A model generated the notes under the pieces. The model saw only the letters and a program-made list of their open reading frames with translations, was not told where the DNA came from and searched no databases. From Amia ocellicauda (taxonomy: Eukaryota > Chordata > Actinopteri > Amiiformes > Amiidae), in contig NW_027102663.1 in assembly GCF_036373705.1 (NCBI RefSeq), forward strand, positions 248,001 to 312,000: a DNA stretch of 64,000 nucleotides, in the 5' to 3' direction. This document shows positions 20,692-30,725 of this stretch, one piece after another (within the stretch, counting starts at the first letter, position 1; the number at the start of each line of letters is the position of its first letter). A program made the translations under genes and the position numbers.

Positions 20692-20727
20692 CTTATGTAG
20701 TTGAAGGCGCAGTATAGCTCTGATAGT

Positions 20728-20751
20728 CTGGTGGTGACGGAAGACCACCAG
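20728..20751 (+). other. Perfect hairpin in the array leader
   Basis: CTGGTGGT, 8-nt loop GACGGAAG, ACCACCAG. It is present in most unit leaders (for example 21980 and 30373 regions); the leaders of some units have lost it. Confidence 0.6.
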
Positions 20752-20966
20752 CCGTTTGAACAAGCCATTCAGCATCACCTTGTTGGGCTAAGTGCAGGCA
20801 CTGTCAGAGCGCAGGGCGTCCTGCCTTTGAAAGAGTTTCCGAAGTGTCCTGATGTGCCCTTTAGCAATGCCAAACAGGTCTGTGAAAATGGCATCCTTTC
20901 GCGGCACTTCAGACGCCATCTCACAGTCTAGCCGACCTGAAATGCCTGAGCCCGTTTTACCAGCAG

Positions 20967-20990
20967 GCTTCAACGGTAACCGTTTGAAGC
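20967..20990 (+). ncRNA. Leader hairpin of an AAC-type unit
   Basis: Stem GCTTCAA-CGGT against ACCG-T-TTGAAGC with one bulged T in the same place as in CAC-type units (4192-4215, 24391-24414). The sixth pair is A-T here and G-C there. The pair after the bulge is C-G here and T-A there. The tRNA begins 17 bases later. Confidence 0.4.
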
Positions 20991-21007
20991 AAGACATGGC
21001 GGTGTCA

Positions 21008-21080
21008 GTTTCCGTAGTGTAGCGGTTATCACGTTCGCCTAACACGCGAAAGGTCCCCGGTTCGAAACCGGGCGGAAACA
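21008..21080 (+). tRNA. tRNA-Val(AAC)
   Basis: Textbook 73-nt cloverleaf with a perfect acceptor (GTTTCCG/CGGAAAC), anticodon loop CTAACAC and T arm CCCGG-TTCGAAA-CCGGG. It matches the standard vertebrate tRNA-Val(AAC) except for one D-loop base. A T4 run at 21100-21103 is a good Pol III stop. This is the best candidate in the window for an active tRNA gene. Confidence 0.93.
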
Positions 21081-21646
21081 GCCTGCTGTGGGCCGGCCCT
21101 TTTCGTCCTGTTTGCCCTCGTGGTTCCCCGGAGGCGGTGGGTAGCTTTTCTTCATTGGAGTGCCCGAAATCGGTGCTCTCAGAGCGTCCGTCCGTCGACA
21201 GGTTGAAATTGTAAACGCTGGTGTAGCCACTTTTAATTAAAATCTGATGATGATGATGATGATGATGTTGTTGTTGTTGTTCTTGCTGTCATCGTGGTCG
21301 CCGTCATTATTATTGTTAAAGTAAAGCAGTAGTTAGATTTGTTGCTACCGTAAGGTGTAGAAGGCACAATAGCTCTGTGATTGTCTGATGGTGGCACAAG
21401 ACGAGCAGCAGCTGTTTGAACAAGCCATTGAGCATCACCTTGTTGGGGTAAGTGTAAGTCTTGTCATAGCTCAGGGCATTCTTCCTTTAAAAGAGTTTCC
21501 AAAGTGTCCTGATGTGCCCTTGAGCAATGCAATATAGGTCAGTGAAAATAGAAACCTTTATCTCACAGGCAGGCCCACGGGAAACGCCTGTGCGCGTTTT
21601 ACCAGCCTGCTTCGATGGGAGCCAATCGAAACCCCAGGACAGGTTG

Positions 21647-21719
21647 GTTTCTGTAGTGTAGTGGCTATCATGTTCGCCTCACACGCGAGAAGTCCCTGGT
21701 TCGAAACTGGGCGGAAACA
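21647..21719 (+). tRNA. tRNA-Val(CAC), degenerate
   Basis: Anticodon CAC. Several changes in the acceptor, D and anticodon stems weaken the fold; probably a pseudogene. Confidence 0.55.
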
Positions 21720-22608
21720 ACCCGCGGTGCACGCGTGCCAGTGCCGTGTTACCCGTCCTCATCTCTCTGCCCCATGGCCGGCCGTCGTTTTCTCTTCCTC
21801 GGAGTGGCAAGAAATCCTGACCTTGAGAACAAATGATCGCAGAAGGGTAGCTTTGCGAGGCGCTGGAACTGACACTTTTAAAATCGATACATGTCGTTGC
21901 TGTTGCAATACGACCGTAGCAGGATCGGTGACATTGCTGTTACTCTTATGTAGTTGAAGGCGCAAAATAGCTCTGATAGTCTGGTGGTGACGGAAGACCA
22001 CCAGCCGTTTGAACAAGCCATTCAGCATCACCTTGTTGGGCTAAGTGCAGGCACTGTCTGATCGCAGGGCGTCCTGCCTTTGAAAGAGTTTCCGAAGTAT
22101 CCCGAAATCGGTGCACTCAGAGCGTCCGTCCGTCGACAGGTTGAAATTGTAAACGCTGGTGTAGCCACTTTTAATTAAAATCTGATGATGATGATGATGA
22201 TGTTGTTGTTGTTCTTGTTGATGTTGTTGTTGTTGTTGTTGTTCTTGTTGTCGTCGTAGTCGCCGTCATTATTAATGTTAAAGTAAAGCAGTAGTTAGAT
22301 TTGTTGCTACCGTAAGGTGCAGAAGGCACAATAGCTCTGTGATTGTCTGATGGTGGCACAAGACGAGCAGCAGCTGTTTGAACAAGCCATTGAGCATCAC
22401 CTTGTTGGGGTAAGTGTAAGTCTTGTCATTGCTCAGGGCGTTCTTCCTTTGAAAGAGTTTCCAAAGTGTCCTGATGTGCCCTTGAGCAATGCAAAATAGG
22501 TCAGTGAAAATAGAAACCTTTATCTCACAGGCTGGCCCACGGGAAACGCCTGTGTGCGTTTTACCAGCCGGCTTCGATAGGAGTTATTCGAAACACCAGG
22601 ACGGGTTG

Positions 22609-22681
22609 GTTTCCGTAGTGTAGTGGCTATCACGTTCGCCTAACGCACGAAAGGTCCCCGGTTTGAAACCGGGCGGAAAGA
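22609..22681 (+). pseudogene. tRNA-Val(AAC) pseudogene
   Basis: The B box is altered (GGTTTGAAACC), the last acceptor pair is lost, and the anticodon loop and stem are changed. Array context is otherwise normal. Confidence 0.7.
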
Positions 22682-23145
22682 GCCTGCTGTGGGCCGGCCC
22701 TTTTCGTCCTGCTTGCCCTCGTGGTTCCCCAGAGGCGGTAGGTGGCTTTTCTTCATTGGAGTTCCCGAAATTGTTGGACTCAGAGCGTCCGTCCGTCGAC
22801 AGGTTGAAATTGTAAACGCTGGTGTAGCCACTTTTAATTAAAATCTGATGATGATGTTATTGTTCTTGTTGTTGTTGTTGTTGTTCTTGTTTTTCTTTTT
22901 GTCGTCGTGGTCGCCGTCATTATTATTGTTAAAGTAAAGCTACCGTAAGGTGTAGAAGGCACAATAGCTCTGTGATTGTCTGATGGTGGCACAAGACGAG
23001 CAGCAGCTGTTTGAACAAGCCATTGAGCATCACCTTGTTGGGGTAAGTGTAAGTCTTGTCATAGCTCAGGGCGTTCTTCCTTTGAAAGAGTTTCCAAAGT
23101 GTCCTGATGTGTCCTTGAGCAATGCAAAATAGGTCAGTGAAAATA

Positions 23146-24330
23146 CACTCACCTAAAGGATTATTAGGAACACCATACTAATACTATGTTTGACACCCTT
23201 TCGCCTTCAGAACTGACTTAATTCTACGTGGCATTGATTCAACAAGGTGCTGAAAGCATTCTTTAGAAATGTTGGCCCATATTGATAGGATAGCATCTTG
23301 CAGTTGATGGAGATTTGTGGGATGCACATCCAGGGCACGAAGCTCCCGTTCCACCACATCCCAAAGATGCTCTATTGGGTTGAGATCTGGTGACTGTGGG
23401 GGCCAGTTTAGTACAGTGAACTCATTGTCATGTTCAAGAAACCAATTTGAAATGATTCAACCTTTGTGACATGGTGCATTATCCTGCTGGAAGTAGCCAT
23501 CAGAGGATGGGTACATGGTGGTCATAAAGGGATGGACATGGTCAGAAACAATGCTCAGGTAGGCCGTGGCATTTAAACGATGCCCAATTGGCACTAAGGA
23601 GCCTAAAGTGTGCCAAGAAAACATCCCCCACACCATTACACCACCACCACCAGCCTGCACAGTGGTAACAAGGCATGATGGATCCATGTTCTCATTCTGT
23701 TTACGTCAAATTCTGACTCTACCATCTGAATGTCTCAACAGAAATCGAGACTCATCAGACCAGGCAACAACTGTCCAATTTTGGTGAGTTTGTGCAAATT
23801 GTAGCCTCTTTTTCCTATTTGTAGTGGAGATGAGTGGTACCCGGTGGGGTCTTCTGCTGTTGTAGCCCATCCGCCTCAAGGTTGTACGTGTTGTGGCTTC
23901 ACAAATGCTTTGCTGCATACCTCGGTTGTAACGAGTGGTTATTTCAGTCAAAGTTGCTCTTCTATCAGCTTGAATCAGTCGGCCCATTCTCCTCTGACCT
24001 CTAGCATCAACAAGGCATTTTCGCCCACAGGACTGCCGCATACTGGATGTTTTTCCCTTTTCACACCATTCTTTGTAAACCCTAGAAATGGTTGTGCGTG
24101 AAAATCCCAGTAACTGAGCAGATTGTGAAATACTCAGACCAGCCCGTCTGGCACCAACAACCATGCCACGCTCAAAATTGCTTAAATCACCTTTCTTTCC
24201 CATTCAGACTTTCAGTTTGGAGTTCAGGAGATTGTCTTGACCAGGACCACACCCCTAAATGCATTGAAGCAACTGCCATATGATTGGTTGGTTATTGAAC
24301 AGGTGTTCCTAATAATCCTTTAGGTGAGTG
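23146..24330 (-). mobile_element. Tc1/mariner-type DNA transposon, copy 1
   Basis: 1,185 bp flanked by TA at 23144-23145 and 24331-24332. The terminal inverted repeats start CACTCACCTAAAGGATTATT and match over ~29 bp. The empty site GTGAAAATAGAAACC is visible in neighbouring array units, so the insertion lies in an array leader. It carries one transposase gene, now inactive. Confidence 0.95.
23184..24203 (-). pseudogene. Tc1-type transposase, inactivated
   Basis: 340 codons from MGKKGDLSNFERGMVVGARR to a stop at 23184-23186, normal for Tc1. The N-terminal paired-like helix-turn-helix includes SISQSAQLLGFSRTTISRVY. The DD34E core shows VVAWSDESRF, YFQQDNAPCHKG and SPDLNPIEHLWD. Two in-frame stops, at codon 166 (23706-23708) and codon 249 (23457-23459), disable it; both are TGA and the family usually has Trp and Arg-type codons there. 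The frame is otherwise intact, so loss was recent. Confidence 0.93.
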
Positions 24331-24428
24331 TAGAAACCTTTATCTCACAGGCTGGCCCACGGGAAACGCCTGTGCGCGTTTTACCAGCCGGCTTCGATGG
24401 GAGCCATTCGAAACACCAGGACAGGTCG

Positions 24429-24501
24429 GTTTCCGTAGTGTAGTGGCTATCACGTTCGCCTCACACGCGAAAGGTCCCTGGTTCGAAACCGGGCGGAAAC
24501 A
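24429..24501 (+). tRNA. tRNA-Val(CAC)
   Basis: All stems pair (one G-U in the T stem); anticodon CAC. Polinton C begins only 24 bases after its 3' end, so its normal 3' flank is missing and the first T4 run downstream is far away. Confidence 0.85.
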
Positions 24502-24525
24502 ACCCGCGGTGCATGCGTGCTAGTG

Positions 24526-24888
24526 CACACAGTGCTGACCACAAGTGAAGGTCTGAAGACTTTGTACTTGACGACTGCTGTAAATGGTTTCTTGACAGTT
24601 GTTGAGCAGAAAGTTATTGATCTTCCGAGGGAAAGGTCTGAAATCCGGGGGGTTTGCATAGGAATCAAAAAATTCACCACGGTGGTCCTCCCTTAGATAA
24701 ATAGCCAGCCAATGTTCTCCGGGCATATTTTTAGGGTGTGTGTTGATTATGTACATTGCAGGTAAATTCTTGATCTTAAATTTAGGCAGCTGATCGCAGG
24801 CGTAGACTCCTTGAAACAGTTTCCGTGAGCCGGCCAGGGCATTCATGATGTGGTTGAGCTCTCTGGTGTTCATTTTAATAATAATCAT
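24526..24888 (-). pseudogene. Polinton protease, partial, copy C
   Basis: The N-terminal part of the protease, including the His motif GEHWLAIY, up to the junction with the array. Confidence 0.75.
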
Positions 24889-26190
24889 ACGGAACGTTTC
24901 TCCTCTGATTCACCTCAATAATGTTGTCAAACACAGCATACACGACCATATTTACAGTGTGTGGTAGAGGCTGCTTGAAACGCATCTCCAAACGCATATT
25001 GCCCGTCTTCATCAGTGAAATATGTTGTCCACACTCTTCGTCAGGGGTCAGGTTGAAACCATACAGGGTGTAACCGCTGCAGTATTCCCGGCGATCGATC
25101 AGCAGAGTTTGATCCTTGAGATGGCGACCCGTAGCCAGTACTAGACTGTAATATTCACGAACCGCATTGCCGTTTTCAAAGTCAGGTTGAAAAGGTCTGG
25201 ATGGAACCTGCACACCATCGACGTACAATGCTATAAATTCCGCGTTATAATGTTTAAAGTTAAAGGTGTTCTTGTTGTAAACCCCGGTAAATGCATCATT
25301 ATCCACGAGACCTATAATAACCTGTTTTGGGAGCTGTCCTAGAAACAGATTTTCCTGGTTCATCACCCGTGTCCCTGCGGGGATACTGTGGACTTTCATA
25401 TAGACTCTTTCGATCGGGTACTTGGCGTTTGCCGTCACTAACGCCAGCGCGTGTCCTAGTTTAACCGCCGGGGAGACGGACACTTATTTCACAAACAGCG
25501 AGGCCGATAATATGGTCAGTTTATATTTTTCCGTATCAGGGGTCATCAGACAAAAAGCACTTTTACTACGGATCATTTTAATTTTAATGTCTACCCCGTT
25601 GAGCATGAGTTTTTCTTGGAAAAATATGTCTGCATGGATATGCCCCATTAGCTCAAAGGTCCTCCCTTCTGTTGAAAAGGCCGATCTTTTTTGCAAACCC
25701 TTATTGAGTCCCTCTGGATCCTTGTCGTCCATAGCTTCCGGGATGTCTTTGAAGAGAAGGCCGGGGCTGAACTGTTTGCTTAGGGTCTCCTCACTATAAT
25801 TAAGGATACACTCCATCATGACTCTATAGGGGTAAGTATTGCTGCTTTGACTAATGAGCCGATCTCCCAGGGTCACATCCACCTGTGAAAACATGGTGGC
25901 CACCGGGTAATTGATTAATTGATGACCCCAGCGTTGGCCGTCTTCTCGATTGCATCGCCATCCTAATCAGTCACTTTACAGTTCATTAAAATAAATGTGT
26001 TATTCAAATCAATATAATCCTCGCCATTGCCAGCTATAAAAAACTCCAGAGGGGCCGTGTCTGAAATTGCAGAAAGAGGGGGAATCTCTACATATATGAT
26101 CTTATCTATACTCGTTTGAGTGTATGGAACTGTAAACAGATCCAGTTCTGATTTGACGCATTCTTCCGATAGACTGTTGACAAAAGACAT
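24875..26190 (-). pseudogene. Polinton major capsid protein, copy C
   Basis: Same part as 50512-51819. Broken, a few breaks. Confidence 0.85.
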
Positions 26191-26192
26191 GT

Positions 26193-26681
26193 TTAAAAGA
26201 TGTATCCTGAGGCTCTATTTTTCTTTCTTTGAGACTTTCTTTTTGCAGGTTTTTTCTTGTGCTGCTTCCTTCTCCGAGTGTTTCCACGATATGTTGGAGA
26301 ATGAGAGATTCTTCGTTTTTTGTTAGCCACGGATCTTCGTCGCCCTGGTGGACACATGCTGTTTCTTCTTTTACCCCCCCTCCTCGCCATTACCATGAGA
26401 CCCGAACCCTCCTGATGCTCATGGCTAGCTGCCCGGTTCATAACATTGGTGAACACGTCACTAACAATATTTTTAGCCGCTGATTTCAAGTGGGGTCTGG
26501 CTATAGCAAAGCCTCTCTTAAGCAGGGGTACGGCCATTCTAAAGAGACCATGAAAGAGTCCTCCTAGACCGGCGCCATACATTGTGGGGGCTCCTACAAA
26601 ACCGGGCAAGCCGTTCCCGGCTTGCATCTTGTAATAATCCACATAGGCGCTAGGATCTACATAACCCCTCGAGGTAGCCAT
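26193..26681 (-). CDS. Polinton basic core-like protein, copy C
   Basis: Open frame of 162 residues from ATG 26679-26681 (MATSRGYVDPSAYVDYYKM). Order: a Gly/Pro-rich hydrophobic segment (YGAGLGGLFHGLFRMAVPLL), a basic helix (KRGFAIARPHLKSAAKNIV), a linker, then a strongly basic tail (KKKPAKRKSQRKKNRASGYI). Adenoviruses and adintoviruses place small basic DNA-condensing or membrane-lytic proteins near the capsid genes. That role fits but is inferred from composition and position. It lies directly between penton and major capsid genes. Confidence 0.65.
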   Translation of the reverse strand: MATSRGYVDPSAYVDYYKMQAGNGLPGFVGAPTMYGAGLGGLFHGLFRMAVPLLKRGFAIARPHLKSAAKNIVSDVFTNVMNRAASHEHQEGSGLMVMARRGGKRRNSMCPPGRRRSVANKKRRISHSPTYRGNTRRRKQHKKKPAKRKSQRKKNRASGYIF

Positions 26682-26682
26682 T

Positions 26683-27529
26683 TTAATAATGTACAAACTG
26701 TTTCAGGGGTCGAAAATGTAGTTTGACAATAACTTTACTGAAGCGGAAGGGTACGTTGATATTCTGATCCGATTTTACTTCGATCGTGATGTTGTCAAAT
26801 TGGGTCTTTGAGACTGGTACGTAGTGTGGCTTGTCATAAGTAATTGTGACCATGTCATTGCTTTTACCTTTAATAAGTACATTTCTCAAAAGGGGGACAT
26901 AACTATCCCCGACCCTCTGGTGGGTTATGATATCCGTATACACATAAAGAGTGTAAAAGCCGCCCCACCACTTCTGAGAACCTGCTCTCTGTGTCAGAAT
27001 AGATCCCAAATATACGCCCCAGTTGGCCGCTGGTTTGAATGCTAATACCTGGTTTTGACACCTTGTACACTCTGTTTTTAATAGGGTTGTAATATAGCTT
27101 GATGTTGGGGGTGCCTTCTGAGAACTGTTTATGCATCTCATCTAATATTTTATCCACATTGTCATAATAACCTCCTTGTATTGTGAATGTCCATTGACTC
27201 TTTTTAACATCATCAAAAATGGCGAAGGTGGCATCCTTATCTTGTAAAACAGCCCAAGTGTAAGGATACTGTATTTCCGCCAACCCCACTTCCCACGACC
27301 CCCTTAGATCTATAGATTTTCCAAATTGTACCGTGTAACTGGATATTTCATTTTTAGGGTATATATCGAGAGAGGCGTTACTGGGTAGAGTCACGTAGAA
27401 GCCTCCTGATTCCATCTTGAGTATCGAAAGTAATGCCCACAACACACCCGCGGGCAAGTTGTTATAAGGATTGAATATCGCAAACCTGTTGTTCCGGGAC
27501 CCAACTATTGAACTTTTCAGGCCATCCAA
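26683..27529 (-). pseudogene. Polinton penton-like minor capsid protein, copy C
   Basis: Single-jelly-roll minor capsid (penton) candidate, placed between integrase and core-like genes as is usual in animal Polintons. The N-terminus begins MDGLKSSIVGSRNNRFAIF. The middle has SSYTVQFGKSIDLRGSWEVG and EIQYPYTWAVLQDKD, predicted strand-rich. The C-terminal part has THQRVGDSYVPLLRNV. The start overlaps the integrase 3' end by 68 bases. Broken, about one break, as in every copy. Confidence 0.72.
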
Positions 27530-28571
27530 GCCATTTCATCAACACATATTTTTTCCGGTTCTGGGTTTTTTCAGCTAATATCTTTTCAACTCTGTATACA
27601 CTGTCTTTACCCACAATAATTTTTTGTAACTCGGCTTCGTAAAACGTTCCTTCTATATCCTCCCCGTCATAGTCTTTTAACCGGTACACGGGTGGGTCTC
27701 TAGCCAACTGTTCGGTAACTGTAAAATATTCGTCAGAAAATGTTTCTTCATAACCTTTGGCAAAAGTACTCCTTAGCTTTGAAACGCGAACCACATCACC
27801 GATGTTGAACTTATAAGTAGTTTTTCCCTTCTTAATAAATGGTCCGTATAATTTTTTATAGACCTTAAAAGAATTACTTTGATCAACATCTTTAGGCTTC
27901 ATTTTAATACTGGTGTGATACCCTTGGTTGTAAGCATCGATAAAATCCTGAACTTTATCAAAATACTTGAACGTGTTGACCGCTGTAAAATATCTCCACA
28001 TTTTGGTCTTTATGGTGCGGTTAAACCTCTCCACTACCGATGCCCTAAGCTCATTACCGGTGGTGAAATGATGTATTTTGTGTCTCTTCAGTAGATTCTG
28101 AAATTCTCTGTTGAGAAACTCTTTTCCTTTATCAGTCTGCAGTTTTTTAGGACATCGACCCTGGGACAATATATCCTCAAAGGCCCTTGTCACCGCCCGA
28201 CCTGTTTTATTATGTAGAATGCGAGCCCAGGCATATTTTGATAACACATCGATACACATCAACATCAATTTGTGACCATTGTTATGTTTTGATAAATTTG
28301 ACATATCGACTAGATCCATTTGCCATTGTGAGTCTATGTCAGTTGCATATACGCGGTTTCTTTTAAAGTTAATCCTGAGAGGTTTATGTAAGGTATAGGC
28401 GTCTTGTTCCCGTAACCATTCTGAAACAACCACATCATTAACCTTCACTCCGGCCTCAGCGAGTCCTCTTTGAAAACCCTTCTTACCCGCCAAACCCCCA
28501 ATCTTGGCTGGGTTGTAGTATAGTTCCTGCATTTGGGGAGCTTGCCGAGTCATTCTGTCAAATAACCACAC
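27462..28571 (-). CDS. Polinton chromodomain integrase, copy C (369 aa, open)
   Basis: Longest integrase frame in the window. The N-terminal ~70 residues include KIGGLAGKKGFQRGLAEAGV. The rve catalytic core shows Asp in WQMDLVDMSNLS, Asp in LQTDKGKEF and, 34 residues on, Glu in VVERFNRTIK, the D,D-35-E pattern. After the core comes an SH3-like stretch (FNIGDVVRVSKLRSTF), then a chromodomain (VYRVEKILAE, YVLMKWLGWPEKFNSWVP). In Polintons it inserts the linear element and makes the 6-bp duplication. The chromodomain may steer it to marked chromatin. Confidence 0.92.
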   Translation of the reverse strand: MWLFDRMTRQAPQMQELYYNPAKIGGLAGKKGFQRGLAEAGVKVNDVVVSEWLREQDAYTLHKPLRINFKRNRVYATDIDSQWQMDLVDMSNLSKHNNGHKLMLMCIDVLSKYAWARILHNKTGRAVTRAFEDILSQGRCPKKLQTDKGKEFLNREFQNLLKRHKIHHFTTGNELRASVVERFNRTIKTKMWRYFTAVNTFKYFDKVQDFIDAYNQGYHTSIKMKPKDVDQSNSFKVYKKLYGPFIKKGKTTYKFNIGDVVRVSKLRSTFAKGYEETFSDEYFTVTEQLARDPPVYRLKDYDGEDIEGTFYEAELQKIIVGKDSVYRVEKILAEKTQNRKKYVLMKWLGWPEKFNSWVPEQQVCDIQSL

Positions 28572-28607
28572 AGACCCACACTATGCGCAAAGTTTTTATA
28601 CAAGGTT

Positions 28608-29106
28608 TTTTATTCAACTTCAGGAGAGCAGATACCCCTTTTTAGACATTTGAGAAAAGTATAACATACACAACAATTTTTTCTACGGTCCAGACAAAAA
28701 GAAATCAGATGATTGGTTACTTGATCTATATCAACAAATATACCTGTTTCTTTATCTTGTAGGCACACACCTCAGTTACATATGTAAATAAAACAACAAT
28801 ATGACCTATTTTAAAAGTAAACAGAGGTGTATTAAACATGCTCAGTAAAAGGTCATACAGATGTTGATGAAATGGCCTAATATCATTCTTGGCCCCCTTG
28901 AGCGCTTCATCCCAGTGTTCGTACCCCCCGGTCTTTGTTACAGCAGCCATTCACTTTTCCAGGTTTGAAAGTTGATCCTCATCGATGGTTAAATCTGTAG
29001 AGAAAAGGCTCGCGTTGGCTACTTTTCTGTCAAGCACATGGTGTAATAGCGCTCTCAGGTTAGCTGCAGAGTGTTGATGACAGAACCAGTTGCAGAAGCA
29101 GTCCAG
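28608..29106 (-). pseudogene. Polinton candidate Bcl-2-like protein, copy C
   Basis: Contains the BH1-like stretch; as in B it merges with a remnant of the Cys/His-cluster ORF. Broken. Confidence 0.45.
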
Positions 29107-29244
29107 GGTCTGAGGTCTTGGAGAGTAACCGCAGTCAAAGGGTTCCAGAGTGTATACAAAATCTGGGGAATAGAACCAGGGGTGATCCCGGGTTTGAAGA
29201 GGCCTGTAGAGCCTGTCGACGTCCGCAGCTTTCAGGTAAGACAT
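29107..29244 (-). pseudogene. Remnant of the Cys/His-cluster ORF, copy C
   Basis: N-terminal segment only, the same shape as in B, supporting a shared origin of the B and C right arms. Confidence 0.6.
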
Positions 29245-29322
29245 TCTCTTTAATTTTAAACCATGATTGAATTGTTGCGCCTTTTATCCTATCTCTTCAC
29301 TACGTCACGACACACCGCCCTC

Positions 29323-30033
29323 TTAGAAGAGAGTAGCCCCTGAGCCGTCAGACCCCCCTCCAAAACCCCACACGTCGTCTGTTTTATCATCGTCGTCGTC
29401 ATTCAAGGGGGATATATAATCCATAATCCAGCATATTCTCCTTCTAACCAAATCCAGTTGCGAACATTTGGTCAAGATGTCAAAACCATCATTTATACAG
29501 TTTATGACCTCTTTCAAGAACGGCCAGTCCACGGCGTCAAACATAATTTCAGTAACCTGTTTTTCTGGATCCTCCACACCCCCTTCAATAGGGTTTGTAA
29601 TCAGGGTACTGCTAAACAAAACCTTACGATCTGTAGTTAGAGATAGACTCTTCACCACTCTACCGTAGTTCTGCAAGCTTTCCCATTCACACCTTTCAAA
29701 ACCCTGAGTCGGAGACTCCATTTCGCATTCTCTTGGACCCTCTTGCAAGCCTTCTAGAGTCTTATCCAGAAGCCCCAGATCTCTCCAGGCCATCACCTTC
29801 AACCAGTCCTCATAAGAGTATTCAATTACCGTCTCAAAAGGTTCCAACGTACCCTCCTTCTCTCCCAAAGCAAAAAGCTCCACTCCAACATAGCTGGGAT
29901 CCCTTTTAAAGCGGTAACCCCGTCGAGCCCCCCAGAACAACACCCAGGAGCGTTCAATCTTCAAATTGGTGAGTACAGGAACCCTTGCCCGGGATTGTTT
30001 CTTGCGGGGTTTCATGTTGATGTCGCTGGACAT
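29323..30033 (-). CDS. Polinton outermost right-arm ORF, 236 aa (PC4-like?), copy C
   Basis: Open over the full length and nearly identical to 19678-20388, with one visible residue difference. Confidence 0.6.
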   Translation of the reverse strand: MSSDINMKPRKKQSRARVPVLTNLKIERSWVLFWGARRGYRFKRDPSYVGVELFALGEKEGTLEPFETVIEYSYEDWLKVMAWRDLGLLDKTLEGLQEGPRECEMESPTQGFERCEWESLQNYGRVVKSLSLTTDRKVLFSSTLITNPIEGGVEDPEKQVTEIMFDAVDWPFLKEVINCINDGFDILTKCSQLDLVRRRICWIMDYISPLNDDDDDKTDDVWGFGGGSDGSGATLF

Positions 30034-30151
30034 GTTGAAGAAGCGGGATGTTTCTGATGCTGAGAATTAAAGAGGTATTGCCTAAAAGCAGCGCGGGTTC
30101 TTAAATAGAGAGGAGAGTTTCGGGGCGTTGCCTTCAGAGGGGTGGGGGTAT

Positions 30152-30336
30152 TTATGGGTGGCCTTGATGTTCAGGGTTTTATGGGTGTACACTTTCTGAC
30201 GGATATGACGTAGGAATAATTAAGGAAATAACTCTACCTAAAATCACGCCCCCCAATTATGACGTAGGAATATTAATAAGCTTAGGGCATACGTCATAAC
30301 AAAATAGGCCGCGCCCAAAAAACCCTACTATCTACT
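30152..30336 (-). repeat. Right terminal repeat of Polinton C
   Basis: Same sequence and end point (CTATCTACT) as the right terminal repeat of B. Confidence 0.9.
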
Positions 30337-30652
30337 CTTAAGTAGTTGAAGGCGCAGTATAGCTCTGATAGTCTGGTGGTGACGGAAGACCACCAGCCGT
30401 TTGAACAAGCCATTCAGCATCACCTTGTTGGGCTAAGTGCAGGCACTGTCAGAGCGCAGGGCGTCCTGCCTTTGAAAGAGGTTCTGAAGTGTCCTGATGT
30501 GCCCTTTAGCAATGCCAAACAGGTCTGTGAAAATGGCATCCTTTCGCGGCACTTCAGACGCCATCTCACAGTCTAGCCGACCTGAAATGCCTGAGCCCGT
30601 TTTACCAGCAGGCTTCAACGGTAACCGTTTGAAGCAAGACGTGGCGGTGTCA

Positions 30653-30725
30653 GTTTCCATAGTGTAGCGGTTATCACGTTCGCCTAACACGCGAAAGGTC
30701 CCCGGTTCGAAACCGGGCGGAAACA
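30653..30725 (+). tRNA. tRNA-Val(AAC)
   Basis: Duplicate of 21008-21080 with the last 5' acceptor base changed (GTTTCCA), giving one acceptor mismatch. A T4 stop follows ~20 bases downstream. Confidence 0.8.

Larger units (their letters stand above)
20692..24525 (+). repeat. Host tRNA-Val tandem array, block 2 (with Tc1 element)
   Basis: Starts with the CTTATG duplication and contains four tRNA-Val loci in alternating AAC and CAC units, plus one shortened unit around 21957-22180 that lacks a tRNA. AAC-type units end in TGA/TTG microsatellites (near 21246-21281, 22182-22250 and 22846-22890). A Tc1 element lies at 23146-24330. No host protein gene is present. The block is repeated almost exactly at 30337-34176. 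Confidence 0.88.
24526..30336 (-). mobile_element. Polinton copy C, right arm only
   Basis: 5.8 kb, starting inside the protease gene directly against array sequence and ending at a complete right terminal repeat followed by CTTAAG, a one-base variant of the CTTATG flank. Same right-arm type as B. The left junction is identical to that of D. Several breaks. Recently duplicated: C and D are nearly identical over most of their length. Confidence 0.93.

Noticed and set aside
21661-21957. Repeated 98-residue plus-strand ORF starting inside the tRNA
   Set aside because: It reads through the tRNA and 3' flank; no domain and no promoter for an mRNA.
22171-22359. Minus-strand ORFs rich in Thr and Ser (also near 31816, 57895 and 58863)
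   Set aside because: They are translations of TGA/TTG/TTC microsatellites with no start context or conservation beyond the array itself.
22640-22831. Repeated 63-residue minus-strand ORF MATPAFTISTCRRTDAL in many array units
   Set aside because: It runs antisense across the tRNA gene and its flank, and it recurs only because the DNA unit recurs.
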